From: a bacterium HR41 | GTDB lineage: Bacteria; Actinomycetota; Thermoleophilia; Solirubrobacterales; Thermoleophilaceae | Direction: 5' to 3' | Assembly: GCA_002898855.1 (NCBI GenBank) | Contig: BEIR01000003.1 | Coordinates: 1 to 21,022, forward strand | DNA length: 21,022 nt | In this document: piece by piece, positions 1-8,672 of the stretch | Layout of the letters: each line of letters begins with the position of its first letter | How positions within the stretch are numbered: the first letter of the stretch is position 1 | Notes under the pieces: generated by a model | Seen by the model: only the letters and a program-made list of their open reading frames with translations | Database searches by the model: none | Told to the model about the DNA's origin: nothing | Made by a program: the position numbers and the translations under genes

Positions 1-1259
1 GCCGAACCGGCGGCGGCCGCGACGATCCGTGTGGCGACGGCGTTGTTGCGGATCGCCTCGACGGGGTTCTCTTCCATCAGCGGCACGTGCTTGTAGGCGG
101 CGGCGTGGAAGACGACGTCGGGGCGGTGCTCGAGAAAAACCTCGCGCATCCGCGTGGCGTCACGACAGTCGGCGAGCACGGCAGCGAGACGCGCGAAGTG
201 GCGCTCCTGCTCGAGCTCGCGCCGGATCTCGAAGAGCGCGGTCTCGGCGTTGTCGACGAGCACCAACATTCGCGGACCGACACGGGCGATCTGGCGACAC
301 AGCTCCGACCCGATCGAGCCACCGGCTCCGGTGACGAGCACGACACGCCCGCGCAGGTAGGCGCCGACGCGGTCGATCTCCATCCGCACCGGCTCGCGCC
401 CGAGGACATCCTCCACCCGGACCTCGCGCGCCTGGCGCACGAGCTCGATCCCTCCCGACAAAAGCTCGAACGTCGTCGGCAACGTACGAACCGGAATCTG
501 CCGCTCGCGACAGGCGGTCACCACCTTCTGGCGCAGCAAGCCGGGGGCGGAAGGAATGGCGATGATCACCTCGTCGGGCTTGGTGTCGTCGAGGATCCGC
601 GGCAGATCGTCGGTGCTGCCGAGCACTTTCAGCCCGGCGATGCGCATCCCGCGCTTGCGCGGGTCGTCGTCGACGAAGCCGATCGGCGCACTGGCGAGCT
701 GGGGGTTGCGGCGCAACTCGGCAGCAACCTGCTGCCCCCCGTTGCCGGCGCCGACGATCAACACCGCGCGCGCTGCCCGTTCGAAGAGCGGGCCTCGCAG
801 CGGTCGCTCGACCACCAGCGCACGCACCAGGAAGCGCGCCCCGCCGAGCAGCGCGAGGGTGAGCAGCAGATCGAGCGCGATCACGCCGCGCGGCGGATCG
901 ACGCGCCCCGGCGCGAGCACGAACGTCGCGGCGATGACCGCGACCGAGCCGACCACGACCGCGCGCACGAGCGAGTTGAAGTCGCGCTGGTCGACGTAGC
1001 GCCAGAGTTTCGAGTAGGCGCCGAACAGCGCCAACACCACGACCTTGAGAGCCACCACCAGCGGCAGCGTGGCGAGCAAGAGGTCGCGGTAGCGCGGGGG
1101 GATGCCGTTGTCGAAACGTAGAACGAACGCGAGCCACCACGCCAGCGCGACAAGGGCCCCGTCTACCGCCAGCTGACCGGTGCGCCGCACGCGCGGGCCC
1201 GCGAGCAGAGCGAGGAGCTGACCAGTCGTTCTAGCCCGCTTGTGCGTGTCCCCGTTCAC
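1..1259 (-). CDS. Membrane-anchored CapD/FlaA1-type nucleotide-sugar 4,6-dehydratase (partial)
   Basis: The frame is open from GTG 1259 to the window edge (419 codons visible; the C-terminus and stop lie outside). The N-terminus has several hydrophobic helices, including a stretch VALAWWLAFVLRF typical of this family. A first Rossmann fold follows from about residue 166 (VLIVGAGNGGQQ), then a second at about 309 (VTGAGGSIGSEL, the SDR NAD-binding motif) and the family motif HAAAYKHVPLMEENP at 385-399. The family (PglF, WbpM, CapD, FlaA1) dehydrates UDP-N-acetylglucosamine-type sugars at C4/C6 at the inner face of the membrane for glycan or capsule synthesis. The catalytic region lies past the edge and cannot be checked. 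GTG 1259 is preferred because GGAAG (1270-1266) sits 6 bases upstream. It overlaps the preceding DUF354 gene by 29 bases, so the two are probably co-translated. The exact sugar product is unknown. Confidence 0.88.
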   Translation of the reverse strand, partial: MNGDTHKRARTTGQLLALLAGPRVRRTGQLAVDGALVALAWWLAFVLRFDNGIPPRYRDLLLATLPLVVALKVVVLALFGAYSKLWRYVDQRDFNSLVRAVVVGSVAVIAATFVLAPGRVDPPRGVIALDLLLTLALLGGARFLVRALVVERPLRGPLFERAARAVLIVGAGNGGQQVAAELRRNPQLASAPIGFVDDDPRKRGMRIAGLKVLGSTDDLPRILDDTKPDEVIIAIPSAPGLLRQKVVTACRERQIPVRTLPTTFELLSGGIELVRQAREVRVEDVLGREPVRMEIDRVGAYLRGRVVLVTGAGGSIGSELCRQIARVGPRMLVLVDNAETALFEIRRELEQERHFARLAAVLADCRDATRMREVFLEHRPDVVFHAAAYKHVPLMEENPVEAIRNNAVATRIVAAAAGS

Positions 1260-2265
1260 CGCTCGCTTCCAGAGCCGACAGCATGAGGCGGGCGAGATCG
1301 CCCGGATCGCGCCGCTTGCGTTCGAAGCCCGTGCGCGGCTTGTGCTCGATCCGCAGCTGCGACGGATCACCGAGCCGACGCATGCGCCCCTCGCGCAGCA
1401 GGAGCTCGTCGACGGCGCCCAGTCGCCCTTCGAACGTTGTGTAGACGGGCGTGCCGAGCGCCACCGCCTCGCGGTTCATGGTACCCCCCGCCGAGACAAC
1501 CAGATCCGCCAGCGCGACGAGGCTCGGGGCGTCGATCGCCCGCTCGGGCACGCGCAGCCGCGGCCGCGAGCGCAACTCCGCGCGCTGCTCGGCGAGACGT
1601 GGAAGCACCACGACCTGCGCGTCCTCCCTCTCCAGGCGCAGCAGCAGATCTGCGAACAGTGGGTTGCGGAAGCGGTGGTAGAGCGACGCTTCCGGCGGTG
1701 TGCGCACGACGACGATCGGCGGGCCGTCGCGCTCGATACCGAGCTCGTCGAGGACGCCCGCGTCGGGCTCGAAGTCGGCGAGGTAGTACTCCTCCTTGAT
1801 TCCCGGGTAGCGCCGGAGCTTGCCGCGCGCACCGTAGCGGGCGAGCCGCTCGGGCGGGATCGCCTCCGGTACCACGACTGCCTGGGCAAGACGGCAGTTG
1901 ATGTGGTGCTGGAGCGCCGCCCACTCGTAGTCGAAAGCGGTCGCCGAAGGGATGCCGAGCACCCGAGCGGCCACCGAGATGTCGTTCGAACCGTGACCGA
2001 GCGCTAGGTCGAAGCCGCGCCGCCGCGCCCAGCGCAAAAGCGCCGTGCTGCGGCGGACGAGTCCGCGCGCCTTGCCGAGGAAACCCGCGCCACCGTGCTC
2101 GCCGATCGCGGTGTGCGCAAGGCCGTGACGCCTACAGAGCTCGAGGGTCTGCGCGAAGTCCCGCGCGGTGATCTCGACTTCGTGGCCCTGCGCCCGGAGC
2201 CAGCGCACTATCGGCGCCATCACGAGCACGTGCGGGCTGTTCGTGAGGTCCACCCAGATCTTCAC
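1231..2265 (-). CDS. DUF354 family glycosyltransferase/epimerase-like protein
   Basis: This 344-residue protein begins MKIWVDLTNSPHV, the characteristic N-terminus of DUF354. That family has the GT-B fold related to MurG and UDP-GlcNAc 2-epimerases. The C-terminal half contains SAGGTMNREA at about 258-267, followed by GTPVYTTFEGRLGAVD, where nucleotide-sugar contacts lie in GT-B proteins. No signal peptide or membrane helix is visible, so it is probably cytoplasmic or peripheral. The start is GTG 2265, sharing a GTGA overlap with the stop of the upstream aminotransferase gene, and its 3' end overlaps the dehydratase gene by 29 bases. An aminotransferase, this protein and a 4,6-dehydratase in one operon suggest synthesis of an amino-dideoxy sugar glycan. 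The precise reaction is not established for DUF354, so transferase versus epimerase is left open. Confidence 0.85.
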   Translation of the reverse strand: MKIWVDLTNSPHVLVMAPIVRWLRAQGHEVEITARDFAQTLELCRRHGLAHTAIGEHGGAGFLGKARGLVRRSTALLRWARRRGFDLALGHGSNDISVAARVLGIPSATAFDYEWAALQHHINCRLAQAVVVPEAIPPERLARYGARGKLRRYPGIKEEYYLADFEPDAGVLDELGIERDGPPIVVVRTPPEASLYHRFRNPLFADLLLRLEREDAQVVVLPRLAEQRAELRSRPRLRVPERAIDAPSLVALADLVVSAGGTMNREAVALGTPVYTTFEGRLGAVDELLLREGRMRRLGDPSQLRIEHKPRTGFERKRRDPGDLARLMLSALEASGERGHAQAG

Positions 2266-3353
2266 GGGGCGGTGGCGGCGAGGGCCCGCTCGATGGCAGC
2301 GACGACGTGCTCGCTTTCAGCGGCGGTCAGCTCGGGCCCCATCGGCAGCGCCAGGTTCGAGCGTGCCGCCTCTTCGGTACCGGGGAGCGCGACGGTCGGC
2401 GCGTAGCTGCGCATCGCCGGTTGGCGGTGGATCGGTTGCACGTAGTAGCTGCGCGCCTCGATGCCCTGCTCGCGCAACGCCTCCGCCAGGACGTCGCGAC
2501 GCGGGTGGCGGACGACGTAGAGGTGGTAGACGTGTGCGCCTGCCGGCGGCTCGCTGGGCACGGTCACATGCCGGTCGAGACCGAGATCGCGGTAGCGCGC
2601 CGCCGCCGAGCGCCGCGCCGCGTTCCAGCCGTCGAGCTGTGACAGAAGCTCGCGCAACACCGCCGCCTGTAGCGCGTCGAGACGCGAGTTGAAACCGACG
2701 AGCTCGAAGGTCGTTTTGTCGCGCGAGCCGTGGTGGCGGAGCATCCGCACGCGGTCGGCGAGCTCCTGATCGTCGGTCGTGACAGCACCGCCATCGCCCA
2801 GACAAGGCAGGTTTTTCGAGGGGAAGAACGAGAAGGCGGCGATCGTGCCGAGCGTTCCTACACGGCCACCGACGCCGCTGCCCCCGGTGGCTTGCGCCGC
2901 GTCCTCGACGATCGGCACGCCGAACTCCGCTAGCTCCTCGACCGGCGCCGGATAGCCGAAGAGGTGAACGGCGACGATCGCCCGTGTGCGCGCGGTGAGG
3001 GCGGAGCGCACCGTTTCAGGCGTCAGACAGAAAGTCGTCGGATCGATGTCGCAGAACACCGGCCGCGCACCGATCGCTGCTACAGCCTCGGCGCTGGCGT
3101 AGAACGTGAACGACGGCACCACGACGTCGTCGCCGGGACCGACGCCGAGCGCTCGCAGCGACAACATCAACGCCTCGGTGCCGTTGGCGACGCCGACGCA
3201 GTGGCGAGCACCGACGTAATCCGCGAACTCGCGCTCGAAAGCCTCGACCTCCGGTCCGAGGATGAACCTTCCACTCGCCACGACGCGCTCGATCGCCGCG
3301 ACCAGCCGCCGGTGGTGGGGCGCGAGCGTGAAGCGAAACAGCGGAACCTGCAC
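2262..3353 (-). CDS. DegT/DnrJ/EryC1/StrS-family sugar aminotransferase
   Basis: This 363-residue protein has the fold-type I PLP features of nucleotide-sugar aminotransferases. GRFILGPEVEAFE at 28-40 and GVANGTEALMLSL at 54-66 are hallmark family segments. DAAQATGG at 151-158 supplies the cofactor-ring Asp, and SFFPSKNLPCLGDGG places the Schiff-base lysine at K180. The family transfers an amino group from glutamate or glutamine to a keto-sugar nucleotide, often the product of a 4,6-dehydratase such as the one encoded two genes downstream. It is the first gene of the cassette and ends in a GTGA overlap with the DUF354 gene. GTG 3353 gives a normal N-terminus for the family, but I see no convincing Shine-Dalgarno upstream. 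The keto-sugar substrate cannot be told from sequence. Confidence 0.93.
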   Translation of the reverse strand: MQVPLFRFTLAPHHRRLVAAIERVVASGRFILGPEVEAFEREFADYVGARHCVGVANGTEALMLSLRALGVGPGDDVVVPSFTFYASAEAVAAIGARPVFCDIDPTTFCLTPETVRSALTARTRAIVAVHLFGYPAPVEELAEFGVPIVEDAAQATGGSGVGGRVGTLGTIAAFSFFPSKNLPCLGDGGAVTTDDQELADRVRMLRHHGSRDKTTFELVGFNSRLDALQAAVLRELLSQLDGWNAARRSAAARYRDLGLDRHVTVPSEPPAGAHVYHLYVVRHPRRDVLAEALREQGIEARSYYVQPIHRQPAMRSYAPTVALPGTEEAARSNLALPMGPELTAAESEHVVAAIERALAATAP

Positions 3354-3411
3354 GGCCCGGCTAGGCTAGCTGGACTCGCTTCCGGCGCGATTCGCAGCGC
3401 TCGCTCACGCC
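3354..3411. promoter_or_regulatory. Short divergent intergenic region (glycan cassette / dedA)
   Basis: These 58 bases separate two divergent GTG starts at 3353 (minus) and 3412 (plus), so both promoters must lie here or inside the neighbouring genes. Neither start has a clear Shine-Dalgarno. On the minus strand TAGCCT ends about 9 bases before GTG 3353, which would suit a -10 box of a leaderless transcript, but no -35 box is recognisable. Weak inference only. Confidence 0.3.
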
Positions 3412-4050
3412 GTGCTCTTCGCATCGATCACCGACCCGATCGTCCAACTCGCCGTCGACGTCGTGAAGGCGCTCGGCCTGCCCGGCGTGTTCTTTCTTAT
3501 GGTGCTCGAGAGCGCCTGCATCCCCGTGCCGAGCGAGGCGACGATGCTCTTCGCGGGCTTCAACGTCTCGCGCGGCGAGTACACGCTGCTGGCAGCGACG
3601 GCGGTCGGCTCGCTCGCGAACCTGGTGGGATCGTGGGTCGCGTACGGGATCGGTCGCGCCGGGCGCGTAGACCTGCTCGAGAAGCACGGCCACAAGCTGC
3701 ACATCAAGCGCTCCCACCTGGAGCTTGCCGACCGCTGGTTCGAGCGCTACGGCGACGCGACCGTTTTCTTCACGCGGATGATGCCGATCGTGCGGACGTT
3801 CATCTCGCTCCCAGCCGGCGTGGCGCGGATGCCATTTTGGCGGTTCAGCGTGTTGACGGTGCTCGGCTGCATCCCGTGGGTGTTCGGTCTCACCTGGTTG
3901 GGCGTTCAAGCGGGCGAGCGCTGGGAGACCTGGCGCGACAAGCTGCACTACCTCGACTACGCCGTCGCCGCAGCGCTCGTCGCTGGCATCGTCTGGCTCG
4001 TCGTGCGCCGTCGCCGGCGAGCGCGGGACGTGGCCGAGGCCGAGCGGTGA
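3412..4050 (+). CDS. DedA-family membrane protein (candidate undecaprenyl-phosphate translocase)
   Basis: This 212-residue polytopic protein has the DedA/SNARE-associated (VTT) domain. Key signatures are ESACIPVPSEA at 33-43, with the conserved acidic and proline residues of the re-entrant loop, and FFTRMMPIVRTFISLPAG at 119-136, with the conserved arginines R122 and R128 and glycine G136. Hydrophobic segments lie near 24-50, 56-80, 145-165 and 183-199, and the tail is basic. Some DedA proteins (UptA) are established undecaprenyl-phosphate translocases; others affect membrane potential or drug resistance. The adjoining, translationally coupled uppP-like gene favours the carrier-lipid role here. 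The start is GTG 3412, and the stop overlaps the next gene's GTG by 4 bases. Confidence 0.9.
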   Translation: MLFASITDPIVQLAVDVVKALGLPGVFFLMVLESACIPVPSEATMLFAGFNVSRGEYTLLAATAVGSLANLVGSWVAYGIGRAGRVDLLEKHGHKLHIKRSHLELADRWFERYGDATVFFTRMMPIVRTFISLPAGVARMPFWRFSVLTVLGCIPWVFGLTWLGVQAGERWETWRDKLHYLDYAVAAALVAGIVWLVVRRRRRARDVAEAER

Positions 4051-4952
4051 TCGCCCGGCGCTACCGCCGATCTACCGGCATCCGCCACAGCTCGCAGCGC
4101 CTTGCTCTAGCTCCCAGCGATTGGCTTCTGCTCGGCGCCCTTCGGGGCGTCACCGAGCTGTTGCCGGTGTCGAGCTCGGCCCACGTGCGCCGTCTCGCTG
4201 CCGTCCTGGCCGCGCGTCGCGGCGGCGACCTGTCGCGGCGAGCGCTCGACCAGACGGGCAGGGCTATCGACGTCGCCGGCCACGCCGGCAGCCTGCTCGG
4301 CCTGGCCGTTTGCGCGCGACTCTCGCGCCCGCGCAGCTTCGGCACGCTCGTGCGCACCCTGCTGCCGGCCGTGGCCGCCAGTGTCGTGCTGCGCCGACCG
4401 CTTGCCCGCGCCGCAGGCGACGCTCGCGCAACGGCAGCGGCACAGCTGGCGTCGGGGCTCGCGCTCCTCGCCGCCGCCAGCTGTCGGCACACGACACTCC
4501 CTCCCGAGCGGAGGAGGCTCGAGCTTGCGGTCGGCTTCGCTCAGATGATCGCGCTCATCCCCGGCGTTTCGCGCTCGGGGGCGGTCGTCACGGTGGCGCT
4601 CGCGCTCGGCGCCGAGCGGGAGGAGGTCGAGCGCCTGCTTGTCGAAACGCATGGTCCTGTGCTCGCCGCCGCCGCCGCCCGCGAGTTGGCGCCTCTGGTC
4701 GCGCGGAGCGGCAACAGTGCGCCGCTACCGCTCGCCGGCCTCGCGCTTTGCGCAGCGAGCGCAGCCGCCACCACGATCGCGCTCGGGCGCCCGGGCGCGA
4801 GCGCGGCACTGATGACGCCCGCTGCGCTGCGCGCGGCCGCGCTGTACCGGGTCGCCTTCGCTCTTGCCGCCGGGCTGCGCGCGGTCGTATGGCGCGACGG
4901 GCGGGAGGGGGCACACGCACGTTGCGCGACAAGCGACAGCGTCACTCTCTAG
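4047..4952 (+). CDS. uppP: UppP/BacA-like undecaprenyl-diphosphatase, divergent active-site motifs
   Basis: This 301-residue polytopic protein is slightly longer than typical UppP (about 260-280). GTG 4047 overlaps the dedA stop (GTGA), with GAGG-like bases upstream. Recognisable UppP signatures are RGVTELLPVSSSAH at 33-46 and IPGVSRSGAVV at 171-181, plus ALYR near 266-269. UppP removes a phosphate from undecaprenyl diphosphate on the outer face so that the carrier can be reused. Two signature positions differ. The first residue of the (E/Q)xxxE motif is Arg33 (Glu17 in E. coli BacA), while Glu37 is kept. The last residue of PGxSRSxxT is Val180 instead of Thr, while Arg176 is kept. The homology is clear, but full catalytic activity is uncertain, so it may be a specialised paralogue. 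The 33-base gap to the next gene shows no terminator. Confidence 0.78.
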   Translation: MIARRYRRSTGIRHSSQRLALAPSDWLLLGALRGVTELLPVSSSAHVRRLAAVLAARRGGDLSRRALDQTGRAIDVAGHAGSLLGLAVCARLSRPRSFGTLVRTLLPAVAASVVLRRPLARAAGDARATAAAQLASGLALLAAASCRHTTLPPERRRLELAVGFAQMIALIPGVSRSGAVVTVALALGAEREEVERLLVETHGPVLAAAAARELAPLVARSGNSAPLPLAGLALCAASAAATTIALGRPGASAALMTPAALRAAALYRVAFALAAGLRAVVWRDGREGAHARCATSDSVTL

Positions 4953-4985
4953 CCGGGTCGCCAACCACTTCCGTAGGCTTGAACA

Positions 4986-6685
4986 GTGTCCGCGTCCGTC
5001 CAGCTCGTCGCGGCGACCGCCCGACCGACGCTCGAGCGTCTGATCCGTCATGCGCGGACGCTGCTCGCACCGCACGCGGTCGTCTATGCCGAGCGATCCG
5101 GCTCGCAGATCGCGACTTGGACGGCACACAGCGATCTCGAGGCTGTCGTCCCCCATCTGGCGTCGATGCTGATCGTTCGCGATCGCCCGCTGTTGCTGCC
5201 GCGCGTCGCGGCGTGGCAAGGGTCGTTGCGGCTGCGCGAGCTGCTCGCGAGTGAGTTCGGCACCGAGCGCGGCGACCATCTCTGGCAGCTCGCTGGCCGC
5301 TGCTCGCTACTAGTGGTCCCGGTCCATGGTTCGATCGGCAACCGCCTTGGCGTGCTCGTTGCGCTGCGCCTCGACGAGACGTCCTTCTCGCCGACCGACC
5401 TGCGTAACGCCCAGGTGCTAGCCGACCTCTCGGCGCTTGCGCTCGAACGGGCTGAGCTGCTCGAGCTCGAGAGTCGCCGCGCGCGGCGCGAGCTGCTGCT
5501 CAAGCGGGCGAGCGAGGAGATCGCCGCGACGCTCGATCCCGACCAGGTGCTCGACCGCCTGGCCCACCAGGCGCGGGAGGTCGCGGGGGCCGACGCGGCT
5601 CTCGTTCTGCGTCTCGAGCCAGGTATGCGCTCGGCGCAGATCGCCGCTGCCAGCGGGTTGCGCGTCGAGCGCGACAGCCGCGCGCCGATCGATCCCGGTC
5701 TGCTCGCGCGTGTGGCGCGTTCGCGCCAACCGTGGGTCGGTCCGGCAGGGGGTCGCCTCACGCTCGGAGCCGCGATGTTCGCCGCGCTGGCGCTCGCTCC
5801 GCTCGCGACAGGGTCGCGCGTGCGCGCGATTCTCTGCGTCCTCGCCCGCAACGAGAGCGAGCTCGATCGCGACCGCCTCGACGCGCTCGTCGAGCTCGCG
5901 CGCTTCGCCGACGTGGCGATCGCCAACGCCGTCGAGCACGACCGTGAGAGGCGGATCGCGCGAGCGCTGACGCTCGGGTTCGTGCCCGAACCGCTGCCGT
6001 CCGTGCCTGACTACGAGTTCGGCCTCGTCTACGAGCCTGCGGCCGACGCCGTCACCGGCGGCGACATCTACGGCGTGTGGGAGCTCGCGAGCGGAGCCAC
6101 CGCCCTGCTCGTCGGCGATGCCGCCGGCAAAGGGGTCGAACGGGCAGCGCTCAGCGCCATGGTGCGCTTCTTCGTCGAAGCGAGATCGAGCGACGCGTCG
6201 GATCCGCTCGACGCGCTCGCGGAGGCGAACCGGCTGCTCTGCAGGCGCTTGCCCGAAGACACTTTCGCCACCGCCTTCTTCGCGGTGCTCGAGCGCGACA
6301 GGCTGCGCTGGGCGCTCGCCGGCCATCTGCCGCCCCTCGTCGTCGGGAACGGCGCTGTACGCGAGCTCGGAGCGGGCGGCATGCCGCTCGGCGTCACCGA
6401 GGACTTGATCACGAGGCGAGGCGAACTGGAGCTCACACCGGGCGCCACGCTCGTCGCCTATACCGACGGCGTCACCGAGGCGCGGCGCGACGGCGAGCTG
6501 TTCGGCCGCTCGCGCCTTGTCAAGCTGCTCGAAAGCACCTCTCCGCAATCGCACCCGCAGGCGATCGCCGAGCAGGTGCGCGACGCGGTTCGCGCCTTCG
6601 CCGGACGCGCACAGGACGACCTTCTCGTGCTGGCCCTGCGGCGCGCCGACGGCGCGACCGACGCCGCGATTGAATCCCGCCCGCG

Positions 6686-6689
<4 letters not shown>
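4986..6689 (+). CDS. GAF-GAF-SpoIIE (PP2C-type) serine phosphatase
   Basis: This 567-residue soluble protein has two GAF-like sensor regions (about 15-155 and 170-320), joined by a charged helix at 155-180 likely to be coiled. A SpoIIE/RsbU-type PPM phosphatase domain follows at about 340-553. The metal-binding residues look intact: GGDIY at 358-362, GDAAGKG at 377-383, AGHLPP at 445-450, AYTDGVTEAR at 491-500 and DD at 544-545. Such enzymes usually dephosphorylate anti-sigma-factor antagonists in partner-switching systems, with the GAF domains sensing a small molecule or redox state. No anti-sigma or antagonist gene is seen in the window, so the substrate is unknown. GTG 4986 gives a sensible N-terminus with a weak AGG upstream. 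The stop overlaps the purM ATG (ATGA), implying translational coupling to a purine gene. Confidence 0.9.
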
Positions 6690-7783
<1,094 letters not shown>

Positions 7784-7792
7784 AGCGGTCGC

Positions 7793-8635
7793 TCACTGCG
7801 TTCTGAACAGCGCACCCCCGCCCGCCACGAGCAGCGGTCGGGCACGCCATTCGAGCACTAGGCGCCACAGCTCGGCGGCGGCGCGCGGCCACGGCCACTC
7901 GGTTACGGCTGCGAGCTCGGCGGTGGACAAAGACCCCCAGCGAGCGAGCGCGGCGGCCGCATCCGTCGGTGGCGCTTCGCCGATGGCCAGCCCGGCGGCA
8001 CGTAGCTCGCTCAACAGCCGCTCGCAGCTCGCGAGCAGGCGTTCGACGCCTCCACCCTCGTCTACGCCCGCGAAAAGTCGTCGCTCGCCGAGCTGTACCT
8101 CGAGCAGGGGTGTGGTTCGCAAGCCTCCGGCGTCGCGCGCGGCTTGGCGGGCGCTCTCGATCGCCGCCGCGAAGCGCTCGAGCGTGGCGTTCGACTCGAG
8201 GTTGCGCTCGAACCCTTCGCGCGACAACCCGACCTCGACCGCGCACTCGACAAGAGCGAGCGGCGAATCGACGCGCCGCTCGCCGCACAGTGCCGCCTCG
8301 CGCAAGCGGCGCAGCAGGCGTAGCGCGATCTCGCGGTCGCGCTCGAGCGCAGCGCAAACAGCGATGCACGCCGGGTGGCTCGAACGCGGGGGATCGGACC
8401 CGAGCCAGAGCGTCGGATCGACCGGCATGCGCGTGACCCGCGCAACCTCGGCGAGTTCGCGCGTCCGCGACAACAGGTCTTCGCTGTCGCGAACCGGTTC
8501 ACGGTAGAGGCCTACCGGTACGGGCTCGATGCGGAGCGAACCGGCAAACTCGACCTCGAGCCTGCGTAGCATGGGCTCGAGAGCCCACGAGAGCGGGCAC
8601 AACGGATCGGTGAAGTAGCGGGCACTTACGGCCAT
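7793..8635 (-). CDS. DsbA-fold (thioredoxin-like) family protein with CPxS motif
   Basis: This 280-residue protein begins MAVSARYFTDPLCPLSWALEP, matching the FrnE/DsbA-like family (DxxCPW(S/C) region). It has Cys13-Pro-Leu-Ser16, so the second active-site cysteine is absent, and a probable cis-proline region GLRTTPLLEV at 171-180. The middle is the helical insertion typical of DsbA proteins. The last 60 residues (ARWGSLSTAELAAVTEWPWP onward) form an extra module that looks helical and may resemble a winged helix. There is no signal peptide, so it is probably cytoplasmic. ATG 8635 was chosen over an upstream in-frame start at 8749 because homology begins here and the upstream part overlaps the divergent kinase. 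A CPxS site cannot make an intramolecular disulphide, so isomerase, glutathione- or mycothiol-linked roles are more likely. The substrate is unknown. Confidence 0.82.
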   Translation of the reverse strand: MAVSARYFTDPLCPLSWALEPMLRRLEVEFAGSLRIEPVPVGLYREPVRDSEDLLSRTRELAEVARVTRMPVDPTLWLGSDPPRSSHPACIAVCAALERDREIALRLLRRLREAALCGERRVDSPLALVECAVEVGLSREGFERNLESNATLERFAAAIESARQAARDAGGLRTTPLLEVQLGERRLFAGVDEGGGVERLLASCERLLSELRAAGLAIGEAPPTDAAAALARWGSLSTAELAAVTEWPWPRAAAELWRLVLEWRARPLLVAGGGALFRTQ

Positions 8636-8672
8636 CGGCACTCGGACCCTAGAAGAACGACTCACCGGCAGC

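Noticed and set aside
87..1121. Long plus-strand open frame opposite the glycan dehydratase
   Set aside because: Its protein is low-complexity and resembles no family, while the minus frame from 1259 gives two clear Rossmann motifs. It is a GC-rich antisense shadow.
2964..4046. N-terminal extension of the UppP frame back to 2964
   Set aside because: It runs antisense to the aminotransferase and over dedA with Arg-rich nonsense. The UppP family match begins only after GTG 4047, which is coupled to dedA.
7784..7792. Possible bidirectional terminator between purM and the DsbA-like gene
   Set aside because: Only 9 bases separate the stops, and the flanking sequence shows no stable hairpin with a T tract.
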